From JAGWBF01 sp963663025 (lineage in GTDB: Bacteria; Chloroflexota; Dehalococcoidia; Lucifugimonadales; JAGWBF01), in the NCBI GenBank assembly GCA_963663025.1, contig OY760073.1:1550001-1614000 (forward strand): a DNA stretch of 64,000 nucleotides, written 5' to 3'. The translations under genes were made by a program, and so were the position numbers. Position 1 is the first letter of the stretch; every line of letters begins with the position of its first letter. The notes under the pieces were generated by a model. It was not told where the DNA came from, made no database searches, and was given only the letters and a program-made list of their open reading frames with translations. Shown piece after piece: positions 7,423 through 15,851 of this stretch.

Positions 7423-8617
7423 ATGACGGGAGTCCTGCAGGACAAAAACATCGTCCTGGGCGTAACGGGCAGCATCGCCTGCTACAAAGCCCTGGACCTG
7501 GCCAGCAAGCTCACCCAGGCGGGGGCCGGCGTGGACACCATCATGAGCTACGGGGCAACCCAGTTCGTCGCGCCTCTCGCCTTCCGCAGCCTCACCCACC
7601 GGCCCGTGACCGTCGATGTGTTCGACCCGGACTCGGAGCTGAGCATCGAGCACGTCCAGCTTGCCGGGAGGGCTGACATCGTTGTCGTGGCCCCCGCCAC
7701 CGCCCACTTCATAGCCAAGGCGGCATGGGGATTCGCCGACGACCCCCTGACCACCACCATCCTGGCCACCCAGGCCCCGGTGCTTATCGCTCCGGCCATG
7801 GACGGACACATGTACGAAAACCAGGCGACCCAGGACAACATCGAGAAGCTAAAGTCCAGGGGCATCCGCTTCGTCGGCCCAGCCAGCGGACACCTTGCAT
7901 CAGGACTTGTGGGCATGGGCCGCTTGGTGGAAGTCCCCCAGCTTGTGGGCCACATCAGCGCCCTGCTGGGGAGGGACGGCGACCTTGCCGGGCGCACCGT
8001 AGTCGTCAGCGCCGGGGGCACCCAGGAAGCCATCGACCCGGTGCGCGTGATCACCAACCACTCCTCGGGGAAGATGGGCTACGCCCTGGCCGAAGCGGCC
8101 CGGGACCGGGGCGCCAGGGTGATCCTCGTCTCGGCGCCTACCGGCTTGGACGACCCGGCGTCCCTGGAGGTCATCAAGGTGCGCTCGGCCACCGAGATGC
8201 GGGACGCTGTGCTGGCAGCGGGTCCAGGGCGCCGACGCACTGATAATGGCGGCGGCGGTGGCCGACTACCAACCCTCCGATGTGGCGGGCCAGAAGATCA
8301 AGAAAGACAACTCGGCGTTGACCATCGAATTGGAAAGGACGCCGGACATCCTCCAGGAGGCCCAGGGCAGCTTCCTGAGGGTCGGGTTCGCTGCCGAGAC
8401 CGAGGAACTGCTGGCGAACGCCCGGGACAAGCTGGAGCGCAAGGCCTTGGACCTGATCGTAGCCAACGATGTGTCAGCAGAAGGGTCGGGGTTCGGCGGG
8501 GACACCAACAAGGTGACTCTTGTCGGCAAGTCCGGGGAGGCGGAAGACCTGCCCATGATGTCCAAGCAGGACGTAGCCCATCACATCCTGGACAGGGTGA
8601 AGGCGCTGCTGGGTTAG
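7423..8617 (+). CDS. coaBC: Bifunctional phosphopantothenoylcysteine decarboxylase/phosphopantothenate-cysteine ligase, with one-base frameshift
   Basis: The N-terminal CoaC flavoprotein domain (residues 1-180; GVTGSIACYKALDLASKL, PAMDGHMYEN) decarboxylates 4'-phosphopantothenoylcysteine. The C-terminal CoaB domain (VVSAGGTQEAIDPVRVITNHSSGKMG split over its two motifs, then DALIMAAAVADYQP) ligates Cys to phosphopantothenate. The frame breaks at about 8221: the bases after GCA GCG read GGTCCAGGGC, and deleting one G gives VQGADALIMAAAVADYQ, as the family requires. The C-terminal half then runs to the TAG at 8617 (HHILDRVKALLG). Because the gene is normally essential and a homopolymer-like GGG is involved, a sequence error is the simplest reading. 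It is cotranscribed with coaX, and its 3' end is the origin of copies found at 9387 and 10823. Confidence 0.85.
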
Positions 8618-8713
8618 CTCAGCCCCGCGGGTTCGGGTGGCGGGCTGCCTTAGTTTCAGCAGCTACCTTCCCGCGAGATCTCGTCATCTGGCGAAGGCCA
8701 CAGAGTTGCTCAG
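8570..8713 (+). repeat. Junction copy A: coaBC 3' end, short gcvPB 3' end and a shared tail
   Basis: The segment contains the true coaBC end, about 35 bp matching (antisense) the gcvPB C-terminal codons, then a tail with CTTCCCGCGAGATCT and ACAGAGTTGCTCA. It aligns along its full length with 10823-10968 (about 85 percent by eye), forming a direct repeat around the toxin-antitoxin and lipoprotein region. Confidence 0.8.
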
Positions 8714-8734
8714 TTGTACGGTATATCATACAAT
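8706..8734 (+). promoter_or_regulatory. Promoter and overlapping operator of the toxin-antitoxin pair
   Basis: The -35 TTGCTC (8706-8711) and -10 TACAAT (8729-8734) are separated by exactly 17 bp. An imperfect 20-bp palindrome with arms TTGTA/TACAA (8714-8733) fills the spacer and -10, the usual position for an Xre-antitoxin operator. The -10 ends seven bases before the toxin ATG, so the transcript would be leaderless or nearly so. Autorepression is inferred from the family. Confidence 0.6.
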
Positions 8735-8740
8735 GATGTC

Positions 8741-9040
8741 ATGTACACAATCCTGCGCAGTGCGACGTTTGATCGGTGGTTGCGCAGGCTGCGGGACCTC
8801 CAGGCAGTGGAACGCATCGTCGCCAGGCTGCTGGCAGCGGAGGATGGACATTTCGGAGACGTGAGACCTGTTGGCGACGGTGTGTCCGAAATGAGGATTC
8901 GGCACGGACCCGGATACCGGATTTACTTCATCGCGCAAGGTGCGGAGCTGATCGTCCTGCTTTGTGGCGGGGACAAGGACAGCCAACAGCGAGACATCGA
9001 GCGGGCCAAGAGGATGGCGGCGGAATGGAGGTCCTCATGA
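8741..9040 (+). CDS. RelE/ParE-superfamily toxin (HigB/Gp49-like)
   Basis: The product is 99 aa from the ATG at 8741. The fold signature is typical of the HigB2/Gp49-like toxins: FDRWLRRLRDLQAVERIVARL, then VRPVGDGVSEMRIRHGPGYRIYF with the conserved basic residues of the mRNA-cleaving face, and VLLCGGDKDSQQRDIERAK at the C-terminus. Such toxins cleave mRNA on the ribosome. The gene precedes its antitoxin, the HigBA-type order, and their stop and start overlap as ATGA. The pair sits in an insertion between the coaBC 3' end and a duplicated copy of it. Confidence 0.88.
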   Translation: MYTILRSATFDRWLRRLRDLQAVERIVARLLAAEDGHFGDVRPVGDGVSEMRIRHGPGYRIYFIAQGAELIVLLCGGDKDSQQRDIERAKRMAAEWRSS

Positions 9041-9393
9041 CTGAGGAATATCGGAGGTTTGACCCAGCGGACTACATCAAGACCGCGAAGGATGTCCGAG
9101 GACTCCTCCAGGCGGCTGCAGATGAGGACCCTGGTGACGGTGTCGTTATTCGAGCTGTGTTGAGGCACATCGCCGGGACCCAGAACATGAGTGCTCTCGC
9201 ACGCGACACCGGGCTGAATCGGGGTAACCTCTACGAAGCGTTGTCCGAAGACGGCAACCCCACCCTGGAAACGCTTCTGAAGGTCACCAACGCCTTAGGG
9301 TTGAGGCTGCGCCTTGAGCCGGTGGATAATCCCCTATTGGAGGAGGAACGAGCCGCCGCGGGAATCCCCCACCAGGAACAAGCATCGACGTAG
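9037..9393 (+). CDS. Xre-family antitoxin (addiction-module antidote)
   Basis: The product is 118 aa. The central helix-turn-helix is MSALARDTGLNRGNLYEALSEDGNPTLETLLKVTNALGL written as two stretches (MSALARDTGLNRGNLYEAL and NPTLETLLKVTNALGL), typical of the probable addiction module antidote family paired with Gp49-like toxins. It should neutralise the toxin and repress the promoter at 8706-8734. It is translationally coupled to the toxin through a 4-base ATGA overlap. Its last codons and TAG stop are supplied by the duplicated coaBC end (repeat B starts at 9387), so the C-terminus QEQAST was probably set by the insertion event. Confidence 0.85.
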   Translation: MTEEYRRFDPADYIKTAKDVRGLLQAAADEDPGDGVVIRAVLRHIAGTQNMSALARDTGLNRGNLYEALSEDGNPTLETLLKVTNALGLRLRLEPVDNPLLEEERAAAGIPHQEQAST

Positions 9394-9570
9394 CCCATCT
9401 AATCCTGGACAGGGTGAAGGCGCTTCTGGGCTAGCACATGCCCGGAGGTTCGGGTGGCGGGCGGCTCTGGTTTTGTCCAGGCGGGTGACCGGGGTGGTGT
9501 GGGGAGAACCGATAACCTGCTCGGGGTCCTCCGCAATTTCCCTGTCGATGGCCCCAATCACCAACTTTGC
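9387..9570. repeat. Junction copy B: coaBC 3' end plus gcvPB 3' end (non-functional remnants)
   Basis: Bases 9387-9434 match the last coaBC codons (44 of 48 bases by eye). They are followed directly by about 125 bp matching the gcvPB 3' end in antisense: the minus strand still reads IDREIAEDPEQVIGS and PHTTPVTRLDKTRAARHPNL, against AIDREVAEDPELVTGA and PHTTPVTRLDEAKAARHPNL in the true gene. Many changes are synonymous, so the copy came from a diverged functional gene. Neither remnant is a gene here. The remaining 9571-9841 holds no gene I can support, only the lipoprotein 5' region. Confidence 0.85.
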
Positions 9571-9841
9571 GTGATGCTTTGATTCACGACCACACTTCTG
9601 TGGGATCGATTTGGGATACCTTTACAATGCTACTTGACAAAGACATGGCGAGGGCCTCTTCAACGATCTTTTGGAAGAGGATTACGCATAGCCGCATGAG
9701 CAAACTCCAGAAACTACGTACATAAGCAAAGCACGACTTGGTCCCTGCTGGCGTAAGATATCCCATAGACGCCGGTCGACTTAAGGAATACTTGGGAGCG
9801 CGGTGTCCTCAAAACGCTTCTAGGGACTTGGGGAGGGGATA

Positions 9842-10792
9842 ATGAAACGACTCGCGGTCATCTTCACAGTGTTGCTGGTCATCATCCTGGCAGCCTGCCA
9901 GGACTCGACGCCAACCCCGACCCTGGCGCCGACATCCACGCCGACACCCACCCCCACGGCTGAACCGCCGACGCCGACACCCACTCCTGCACCGACGGCG
10001 ACGCCCACCTTCAGCCCAGGGACCGCTGCCTACAATGCCTTCTTAGAGATGCTTGAGGGAGCTGCTACTGGCTTGAGTGCGGAGACCAAAGCCTGTTTGA
10101 TGGACCTCTTCGAGGAGGACCCCTCTGTGGCTGAGTCGTTCACCATGGGGGAGGACCTGAGCGGGCCATCGATGCTCAGCTTTCTGGCCTGCCTGACAAC
10201 CGAGGAGATCGCTGCGCTGACGCCTCCCGGTGAGGGCCCTCCGCCGGATGTTGCAGGCTTCGCCTGTCTGACGGAAGAGCTTGAGGGCGCCCCTGAGAAA
10301 GACCGCATCCTTGCCGTCCTTTCAGGCGCCGACCCATCGGGGGCAGGGCTGACACTGGAGGAGAGCGCGGTGCTTGGTGGGGCTGTGGAAGCCTGTGGCC
10401 TCGATACTGGGTTAACCTTCCCTGGGGGAGAGGGAGGCGAAGAGAATCCGTTGGCCGGTACGGAGTGGCGTCTGGCCCTCGTGCTGGGCAGCGCCGAACC
10501 TCCCGCAAACGTGGTGGGGGGCGATCCAACCGCCGAGTTTACGGCCACGGATATGACGGGATGGACGGGATGCAACTCCTACGGCGCCAGATACAGCATA
10601 CAGGGAGAAGAGCTGCGCCTCGACGACTTGTGGTGGACGGAGGCGGGCTGCCCATCTCAGGAACTGCTCCGGCAGGAACAGCGGATTCAGGACTCGCTGG
10701 CGACGGTGGAGGAGTTCGAGATTTCAGGGGACCGACTCACGCTTCACAGCGAAGGCGGGCAGGCGCTGGTCTTCGAGCGGGTCGGGCAGTAG
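9842..10792 (+). CDS. META-domain (HslJ-like) lipoprotein with Thr-Pro linker
   Basis: A 316-aa protein; the ATG at 9842 follows GGGGAGGGG. A signal peptide ends in the lipobox LAAC (Cys19 region), then a 40-residue Thr/Pro linker typical of Chloroflexota surface lipoproteins. The middle holds helical repeats around Ala-Cys-Leu (ETKACLMDLF, LSFLACLTTEEI, AGFACLTEEL, AVEACGLD). The C-terminal 100 residues (LAGTEWRLA ... GWTGCNSYGARYSIQGEELRL ... LTLHSEGGQALVFERVG) form a META/HslJ domain. It would be anchored outside the membrane; function is unknown. It lies between junction copies B and C, so it is cargo of the insertion array. The lipoprotein at 22916-23956 shares the Cys-repeat module. Confidence 0.8.
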   Translation: MKRLAVIFTVLLVIILAACQDSTPTPTLAPTSTPTPTPTAEPPTPTPTPAPTATPTFSPGTAAYNAFLEMLEGAATGLSAETKACLMDLFEEDPSVAESFTMGEDLSGPSMLSFLACLTTEEIAALTPPGEGPPPDVAGFACLTEELEGAPEKDRILAVLSGADPSGAGLTLEESAVLGGAVEACGLDTGLTFPGGEGGEENPLAGTEWRLALVLGSAEPPANVVGGDPTAEFTATDMTGWTGCNSYGARYSIQGEELRLDDLWWTEAGCPSQELLRQEQRIQDSLATVEEFEISGDRLTLHSEGGQALVFERVGQ

Positions 10793-10822
10793 CCGCAAGA
10801 GTCACTGCGGGAGAGGGCCATC

Positions 10823-10968
10823 GACGTGACCCATCGTGTCCCGGACAGGATAAAGGCGCTCCTGGGTTAGCTCAGCCCCGCAGGTTGGGGTGGCGGGCTG
10901 CCTTGGCTTCGGGAATCACCTTCCCACGGGATCTGGCCACCTAACTAAGGCTACAGAGTTGCTCAATC
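10823..10968 (+). repeat. Junction copy C: coaBC 3' end remnant, short gcvPB end and shared tail
   Basis: This segment repeats the layout of copy A (8570-8713): diverged last codons of coaBC including the GGTTAG stop, CTCAGCCCCGCAGGTT with about 35 bp of gcvPB end, then the same tail ending ACAGAGTTGCTCA. The coaBC part has no open frame of its own and is a remnant. Confidence 0.8.
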
Positions 10969-10993
10969 GCAGGAAACTGACTTTACGAAGGGA

Positions 10994-12661
10994 TTAGGAG
11001 CAGACCTTAGACATTTCTTCTAGCACCAGTTCGGCTCGTTTTTCCAGGAAGGCATCGTAGTCGTTATTGACCATTTCCAAATATGGAATCAGGTGGCTGG
11101 CTAGACGATCCCTGACTTCATCCTCGGATGGGCCAGGCACTGTTCTACGTTCCGCGAGGTACTTTTCGGGTTCCTTATCAGAGATAGCACGATTGGTGCG
11201 CCATGAAACCAAAGCGCAATTCAGTGCACGGAATATCTTGGCATCTGGCACTTTCTTGGCCTTAAGGTGAGCGGATGGGAACAGATGGTGGTACTCGCGT
11301 TTGGACAGATTGCCAACACTTGCTGGGCTGCCGTCGGCCAAATCCAACCCGCCATGTCTTAAAGACAAGGCGAGGATAGCACGGCCTAGTCGGTCCTTTT
11401 TCTTTGGCCAGCCCGCTTCCATTAGTTCGTTCGCGTCTGGCAACGCATTTGACTCTTCGTCAAAGATAGTAGGTAGAGTTGTGTTCGGATTCGCCACATA
11501 GGGCCGCAGCTCGTTATAGTCCGCCAATAGGCGAGTGGCTGTACTTCTTTCGTAACGCCGCGTAAAGAAAGCTCGCCACATATACTTCTTCAAGATTGAC
11601 CTAACTTGCCCCTCTGCATCCAAGCCGTCGGGAGCTTCTGCCCATATTGCCACCAACATGGGCACTACAACATCTGTCGGTAAGCGGGCAACGTCAAATA
11701 TTCTCTCATCTTCAAGGAAAGCGGCAGCTCGTCCGAGGCCTTTACAATAAGTGTCCCAGTTCCTAATTAGCTCATTCCCAAACTCTCGGTAGAGGTAAGT
11801 GGATTTTCCGGGGACTTTCCCCTGTAAGAGTGATGCCGCCGCCAGAGCCAAATTCTCAGGAGAATAGTATCGGGCGATCTGCGGGGCTTCCTCTTTCGTG
11901 GCAGCAACGAGATCATGTAAAGATTCATCCGTGGTAGCTTCTACAAGGGCGACCACGACATCATAGTCCTCGAGCGGTTCGGCAGAGGTGTTGGTCCTGA
12001 TGAAAACATCAAGAGCCGTATGTGGTTCAGTCCCAGTGGGAAGTGCGAGATAGGGAAGATTGAATGTTGCTAATTTCTGGCGAACTTGACCGAGAGTAAG
12101 AGAGACTTCCTCGCGTTCTTTCACGTCATTGATCGCTTCTCGGGCCCAATCCAAGTACGCCCGGCTGCTATCTTCGGTCGGAGCAAGGAGGTCTAGGGGA
12201 ATCATCCGCCTTTCCCATTGCCTTGCAGGTTCGTCCGCCCATAGAGGTGAGCGACGTTGGTCGTTCCCCCGCTTGCCTCGGGAAACAGAGTCAATGAAGT
12301 AGGACATGTTGCTTTCTTCATCTGGCTTGAGATAAAGGAAGTACGTTCGGTCTTCGTAATTGTTCTTTAGACCACGCCACAGAGCTGTCACCCGTTGTTG
12401 TCCATCAAGTAAGTGCTCTGTCGCCCTTTCACTTGCGTCGGGTGCACCTTCAATCAATCTGGAGGGAAACGGTTCATCGTCGCCGACTTCAAGAACCAGA
12501 ACTGATCCAGCAGGTAAGTCCTGTAGAATCGTATTGAACAACAGAGCGACATTCGAATGATTCCATGCTTCCCAGCGTTGAAACCTGGGCAACCTAGTCT
12601 GACCAGTTCGAACTCTGGTGAGCCAGTCCGGCAAGCTTCTGTCGCTAGATCGAATAGCCAT
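10994..12661 (-). CDS. GmrSD-like type IV restriction/defence protein (DUF262 + DUF1524)
   Basis: A 555-aa protein fusing an N-terminal DUF262 domain (LPRFQRWEAWNHSNVALLFN; nucleotide-hydrolysis motif LLDGQQRVTALW near residue 87) to a C-terminal DUF1524 HNH nuclease (EYHHLFPSAHLKAKK, ALNCALVSWRTNRAISDKEP). This is the single-chain organisation of GmrSD/BrxU-type enzymes, which use NTP to cut phage DNA carrying modified bases. The catalytic His pair and the later Asn are present. The gene is visibly less GC-rich than the flanking coaBC and gcvPB, a sign of transfer, and stands alone. It is cargo between junction copy C and the true gcvPB end. The 208 bases upstream (12662-12869) hold its leader; no clear promoter was placed. 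Confidence 0.85.
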   Translation of the reverse strand: MAIRSSDRSLPDWLTRVRTGQTRLPRFQRWEAWNHSNVALLFNTILQDLPAGSVLVLEVGDDEPFPSRLIEGAPDASERATEHLLDGQQRVTALWRGLKNNYEDRTYFLYLKPDEESNMSYFIDSVSRGKRGNDQRRSPLWADEPARQWERRMIPLDLLAPTEDSSRAYLDWAREAINDVKEREEVSLTLGQVRQKLATFNLPYLALPTGTEPHTALDVFIRTNTSAEPLEDYDVVVALVEATTDESLHDLVAATKEEAPQIARYYSPENLALAAASLLQGKVPGKSTYLYREFGNELIRNWDTYCKGLGRAAAFLEDERIFDVARLPTDVVVPMLVAIWAEAPDGLDAEGQVRSILKKYMWRAFFTRRYERSTATRLLADYNELRPYVANPNTTLPTIFDEESNALPDANELMEAGWPKKKDRLGRAILALSLRHGGLDLADGSPASVGNLSKREYHHLFPSAHLKAKKVPDAKIFRALNCALVSWRTNRAISDKEPEKYLAERRTVPGPSEDEVRDRLASHLIPYLEMVNNDYDAFLEKRAELVLEEMSKVCS

Positions 12662-12869
12662 TTCTTCCCTCTAGTGACTTGACCATGCCCAATGCAAGTC
12701 ACTCCCATCAGATCCTAGAAGAGCATCCACGTTTTGTGTCATGAGGACATCTACGTCAAGTAGTGATATGCCTGATATTTGGGACTTAGCGTAGTGGTGC
12801 CGTTACTAACAGTGGAGCAGCAATCTATATTGCCAGTGTTCTATTGTACCCGGTTCCTTACGACGTAAG

Positions 12870-14327
12870 CTACCCCCGCAGGTTTGGGTGACGGGCTGCC
12901 TTGGCTTCGTCCAGGCGGGTGACCGGGGTGGTGTGGGGAGCGCCGGTAACCAGTTCGGGGTCCTCGGCAACTTCCCGGTCGATGGCCTTCATCACATCGA
13001 TGAAAGCATCCAGGGTTTCCTTGCTCTCGGCCTCGGTAGGCTCGATCATCAGGGCTTCTTCGACGATGAGGGGGAAGTACATGGTGGGGGAGTGGAACCC
13101 GTAGTCCAGCAGCCTCTTGGCGATGTCCAGGCCCTTGACACCCTTGGCCCGCTGGTCCTTGGACGAGAGTATGACCTCATGCATGCACCGGCGGTCGTAG
13201 GGCAGGTGGTAGGTGTCCCTCAGCGCTTCCAGCAGGTAGTTGGCGTTGATCACCGCATCTCCGCTTATCTGCTCCAGACCCGATGCTCCCAGGCTCCGTA
13301 TGTAGGTGTACGCCCTCACCAGCACACCGAAGTTGCCGTGGAACCCGCCTACCCTTCCAATGCTATCGGGCGGAGACTCCAGAGAGTACACCTCCCCGCC
13401 GTTTTCCGTGTTCTTGACGACGATGGGCGATGGAAGATAAGGCAGCAGGGTGTCCGAGACGCATACGGGCCCTGAACCCGGACCACCTCCGCCATGGGGG
13501 GTGGAGAAGGTCTTATGCAGGTTGAGGTGCACAACGTCGAACCCCATGTGCCCCAGCTTGGCGCGACCTAGGAGAGCGTTCATGTTGGCGCCGTCGCCAT
13601 ACACCAGCCCGCCGGCCCGGTGCACCATGTCGCACAGACCGACGATGTCGTTGTTGAACAACCCCAGGGTGTTGGGCTGGGTAATCATCACACCGGCAAG
13701 CCTGTCCGACGCCAGCTCTGCCATGCGGTCCATGTCCATGTTGCCCTTGTCGCTGGACGCTACGCTGACGACCTCGAAGCCAGCCATGGCGGCGGAAGCC
13801 GGGTTGGTGCCGTGGGCGCTGTCGGGTATAGCCACCACGGTGCGCTTATCATCGCCCCGCTGCTTGTGGTATTCCCTGATCATCAGCATGCCGCACAGCT
13901 CACCCTGGGCACCGGCCAGGGGCGCCAGGCTGGTCCCCTTCATGCCAGTGATCTCCGCCAGGTAACCTTGGAGCATGTACATCAACTGCAGGCTTCCCTG
14001 GGCCTGCCCGTCGGTCTGGCGAGGATGGGAGGCTGCAAAGCCGGGCATGAAAGCTATCTCTTCGTTCAACTTGGGATTGTACTTCATGGTGCAGCTGCCC
14101 AAGGGGTAGAAGTTGGTGTCTATGGAGTAGTTCAGCCGGCTTAGGTTGGTGAAGTAACGCACCAGCTCCGGCTCGCTGAGCTCGGGCAGGGGCAAGTCGT
14201 CCCTTAAGAGATGGTCTCCGGGAAGGAGCTGCGCGGGAACATCCAGGTCCGGAAGGTTGGACCCAATCCGACCCGGGGTGCTCCGTTCCATCAAGGTGCG
14301 CCTGTCAAAGGACGGCAGCGCGCTCAT
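12870..14327 (-). CDS. gcvPB: Glycine dehydrogenase (decarboxylating) subunit 2
   Basis: A 485-aa PLP-binding subunit of the two-subunit P-protein. It decarboxylates glycine and passes the aminomethyl group to lipoyl-GcvH. The PLP lysine is in NLHKTFSTPHGGGGPG; other family blocks are YPLGSCTMKYNPK, IPDSAHGTNPASAAMAGF and GDGANMNALLG. The ATG at 14327 follows GGGAGATAGGACGAG. It is last in the operon gcvT-gcvH-gcvPA-gcvPB, transcribed leftward. Its 3' end, about 125 bp, is the parent type of the remnant at 9436-9570; short pieces are also in copies A and C. In the ancestor it probably ended a few bases from the coaBC stop. Confidence 0.95.
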   Translation of the reverse strand: MSALPSFDRRTLMERSTPGRIGSNLPDLDVPAQLLPGDHLLRDDLPLPELSEPELVRYFTNLSRLNYSIDTNFYPLGSCTMKYNPKLNEEIAFMPGFAASHPRQTDGQAQGSLQLMYMLQGYLAEITGMKGTSLAPLAGAQGELCGMLMIREYHKQRGDDKRTVVAIPDSAHGTNPASAAMAGFEVVSVASSDKGNMDMDRMAELASDRLAGVMITQPNTLGLFNNDIVGLCDMVHRAGGLVYGDGANMNALLGRAKLGHMGFDVVHLNLHKTFSTPHGGGGPGSGPVCVSDTLLPYLPSPIVVKNTENGGEVYSLESPPDSIGRVGGFHGNFGVLVRAYTYIRSLGASGLEQISGDAVINANYLLEALRDTYHLPYDRRCMHEVILSSKDQRAKGVKGLDIAKRLLDYGFHSPTMYFPLIVEEALMIEPTEAESKETLDAFIDVMKAIDREVAEDPELVTGAPHTTPVTRLDEAKAARHPNLRG

Positions 14328-14383
14328 CTCGTCCTATCTCCCGTCAGCGCAATTGTGCAAGTAGTTGTCACAGCTTCCTCATC

Positions 14384-15736
14384 CTATGTCAGTCCCGCGA
14401 GGGCTTCTACGAGGCGGTCGATATCCCCGCGGGTGTTGACTTCGGTCACGCAGAGCAGCATCCCATTCTCGACGATGTCCCCGACATCCAGCCCGCCTAT
14501 GATGCCGGCTTCCAGCAGCCCGGCGTTTATCTCGGAAGCCGGGCGGGGACATCTGACGGTGAACTCCTGGAAGAACTCCCCGCTGTCATGCAGGGAATAG
14601 CCAGGCAGATGAGATATGGCCGATGCGGCGTAGTGGGCTTTGTGGTAGCAGAGCTCGGCCACGTGGCGCAGGCCATGCCTGCCCAGGGCCGCCATGTATA
14701 TGGTGGCGGCCAGGGACATCAGGGCCTGGTTGGTGCATATGTTGCTGGTGGCCCTCTCCCGCCGGATGTGCTGCTCCCGGGTGCTCAGGGTCAGCACGTA
14801 GCCGGTGCGTCCCTGGGAGTCGTTGGTCTCCCCGGCGATCCTGCCGGGCATCTGCCTCAGGTACTCCATCTTGCTGGAGAAGAGGCCCACGTAGGGCCCG
14901 CCGAAGCTGACGGGCAGGCCCAAAGCTTGGCCTTCTCCCGTGACGATGTCGGCGCCGTATTCCCCGGGCGGCTTGAGCATTCCCATGGCAAAGGGGTCGG
15001 CCGACACCACGAACAGCACCCCCTTGGCGTGAGCTTCCCTCTCCAGGGCGGCCATATCTTCGATATAGCCCAGGAAGTTGGGGTACTGGGCGATGAGACA
15101 TGCCGTATCTTCGGGGAGCCCGTCCCTTCGATTTCCCTCAGGGCGAGCGGACTCATTCAAGACTTGGCTGGGGTCCAGCACATCTATCTGTATGCCCTGG
15201 GCGCCGACGTAGGTGCTTATCACCTCGCGATAGGTGGGCGAGGTGGAGTCCAGCACAGCCACTCGCCCGCGCCCTGTAACACGGCAGGACATGAGGGCAG
15301 CTTCCGCCAGCGCCGAGGCGCCGTCGTACATGCCAGCGTCAGCCACCTCCATGCCCAGCAGGTTGCACACCATGGTCTGGAAGTCATAGGTGGCTTGGAG
15401 GGTGCCCTGGCTGGCCTCGGGCTGGTACGGAGTGTAGGCGGTGAGGAACTCCCCCCGGCTTATCAGGGCCCTGACCACGCTGGGGCTGAAGTGGTTGTAG
15501 GCCCCTGCGCCAAGGAAGGAGATGTACCTGCCGAGATGGTGGTTCTCTCCAGCCATCTCTCCCATCTCCCGGCGCAGCTCCAGCTCCGAAAGGGGAGAGG
15601 GAATCTCCAGCTTGGGGTTGCGATATTCGTCGGGGATATCGGCAAACAGCTCGTCCAGGTCGGAGACCCCGATGGCCTTCAGCATCGCTGCGCGGTCATC
15701 GTCGGTATTGGGTATGTAGTGGCTGCGACCCGTCAA
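14384..15736 (-). CDS. gcvPA: Glycine dehydrogenase (decarboxylating) subunit 1
   Basis: The 450-aa N-terminal half-subunit of the two-subunit P-protein, with IPSPLSELELRREMGEMA, ISFLGAGAYNHFSPSVVRAL and YDGASALAEAALM typical of the family. The start is TTG at 15736, with GGAG eight bases upstream; no better ATG exists. Residues near 200 (NESARPEGNRRDGLPED) are partly encoded by a 21-bp repeat also found in coaX, in frame and at a probable surface loop. It pairs with GcvPB and acts with GcvH, GcvT and lipoamide dehydrogenase, the last not in this window. The 56-base gap to gcvPB suggests cotranscription. Confidence 0.95.
   Translation of the reverse strand: MTGRSHYIPNTDDDRAAMLKAIGVSDLDELFADIPDEYRNPKLEIPSPLSELELRREMGEMAGENHHLGRYISFLGAGAYNHFSPSVVRALISRGEFLTAYTPYQPEASQGTLQATYDFQTMVCNLLGMEVADAGMYDGASALAEAALMSCRVTGRGRVAVLDSTSPTYREVISTYVGAQGIQIDVLDPSQVLNESARPEGNRRDGLPEDTACLIAQYPNFLGYIEDMAALEREAHAKGVLFVVSADPFAMGMLKPPGEYGADIVTGEGQALGLPVSFGGPYVGLFSSKMEYLRQMPGRIAGETNDSQGRTGYVLTLSTREQHIRRERATSNICTNQALMSLAATIYMAALGRHGLRHVAELCYHKAHYAASAISHLPGYSLHDSGEFFQEFTVRCPRPASEINAGLLEAGIIGGLDVGDIVENGMLLCVTEVNTRGDIDRLVEALAGLT
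15124..15144 (-). repeat. 21-bp dispersed repeat within gcvPA
   Basis: Identical to 7376-7396 in coaX. On the gcvPA coding strand it encodes part of the loop ARPEGNRRDG without disturbing the frame. Confidence 0.8.
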
Positions 15737-15788
15737 TGGGTTTGCTCCAACGTGATTCCTTTGATGTGATCAGAACGGCCCTTAGATT

Positions 15789-15805
15789 CCCTTCAAGGCG
15801 AAGGG
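15789..15805. repeat. Short hairpin between gcvH and gcvPA
   Basis: CCCTTC-AAGGC-GAAGGG forms a 6-bp stem in the 115-base spacer between gcvH and gcvPA. It lies inside the operon and could be a processing or attenuation hairpin; no U-tract follows, so it is not a typical terminator. Confidence 0.4.
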
Positions 15806-15851
15806 AGAGGATAGCTGGCACCATGCGAAGCGTATGACGGTAGCCCGGCAG

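Noticed and set aside
9334..9564. Minus-strand ORF resembling the GcvPB C-terminus as a gene
   Set aside because: It holds only the last ~40 GcvPB residues fused to antisense of the coaBC and antitoxin ends; it is a remnant in junction copy B.
8570..12869. Transposon or integrase-bearing element as cause of the coaBC/gcvPB array
   Set aside because: No transposase or recombinase ORF, no terminal inverted repeats and no short exact target duplication; flanks are long, diverged copies of core genes.
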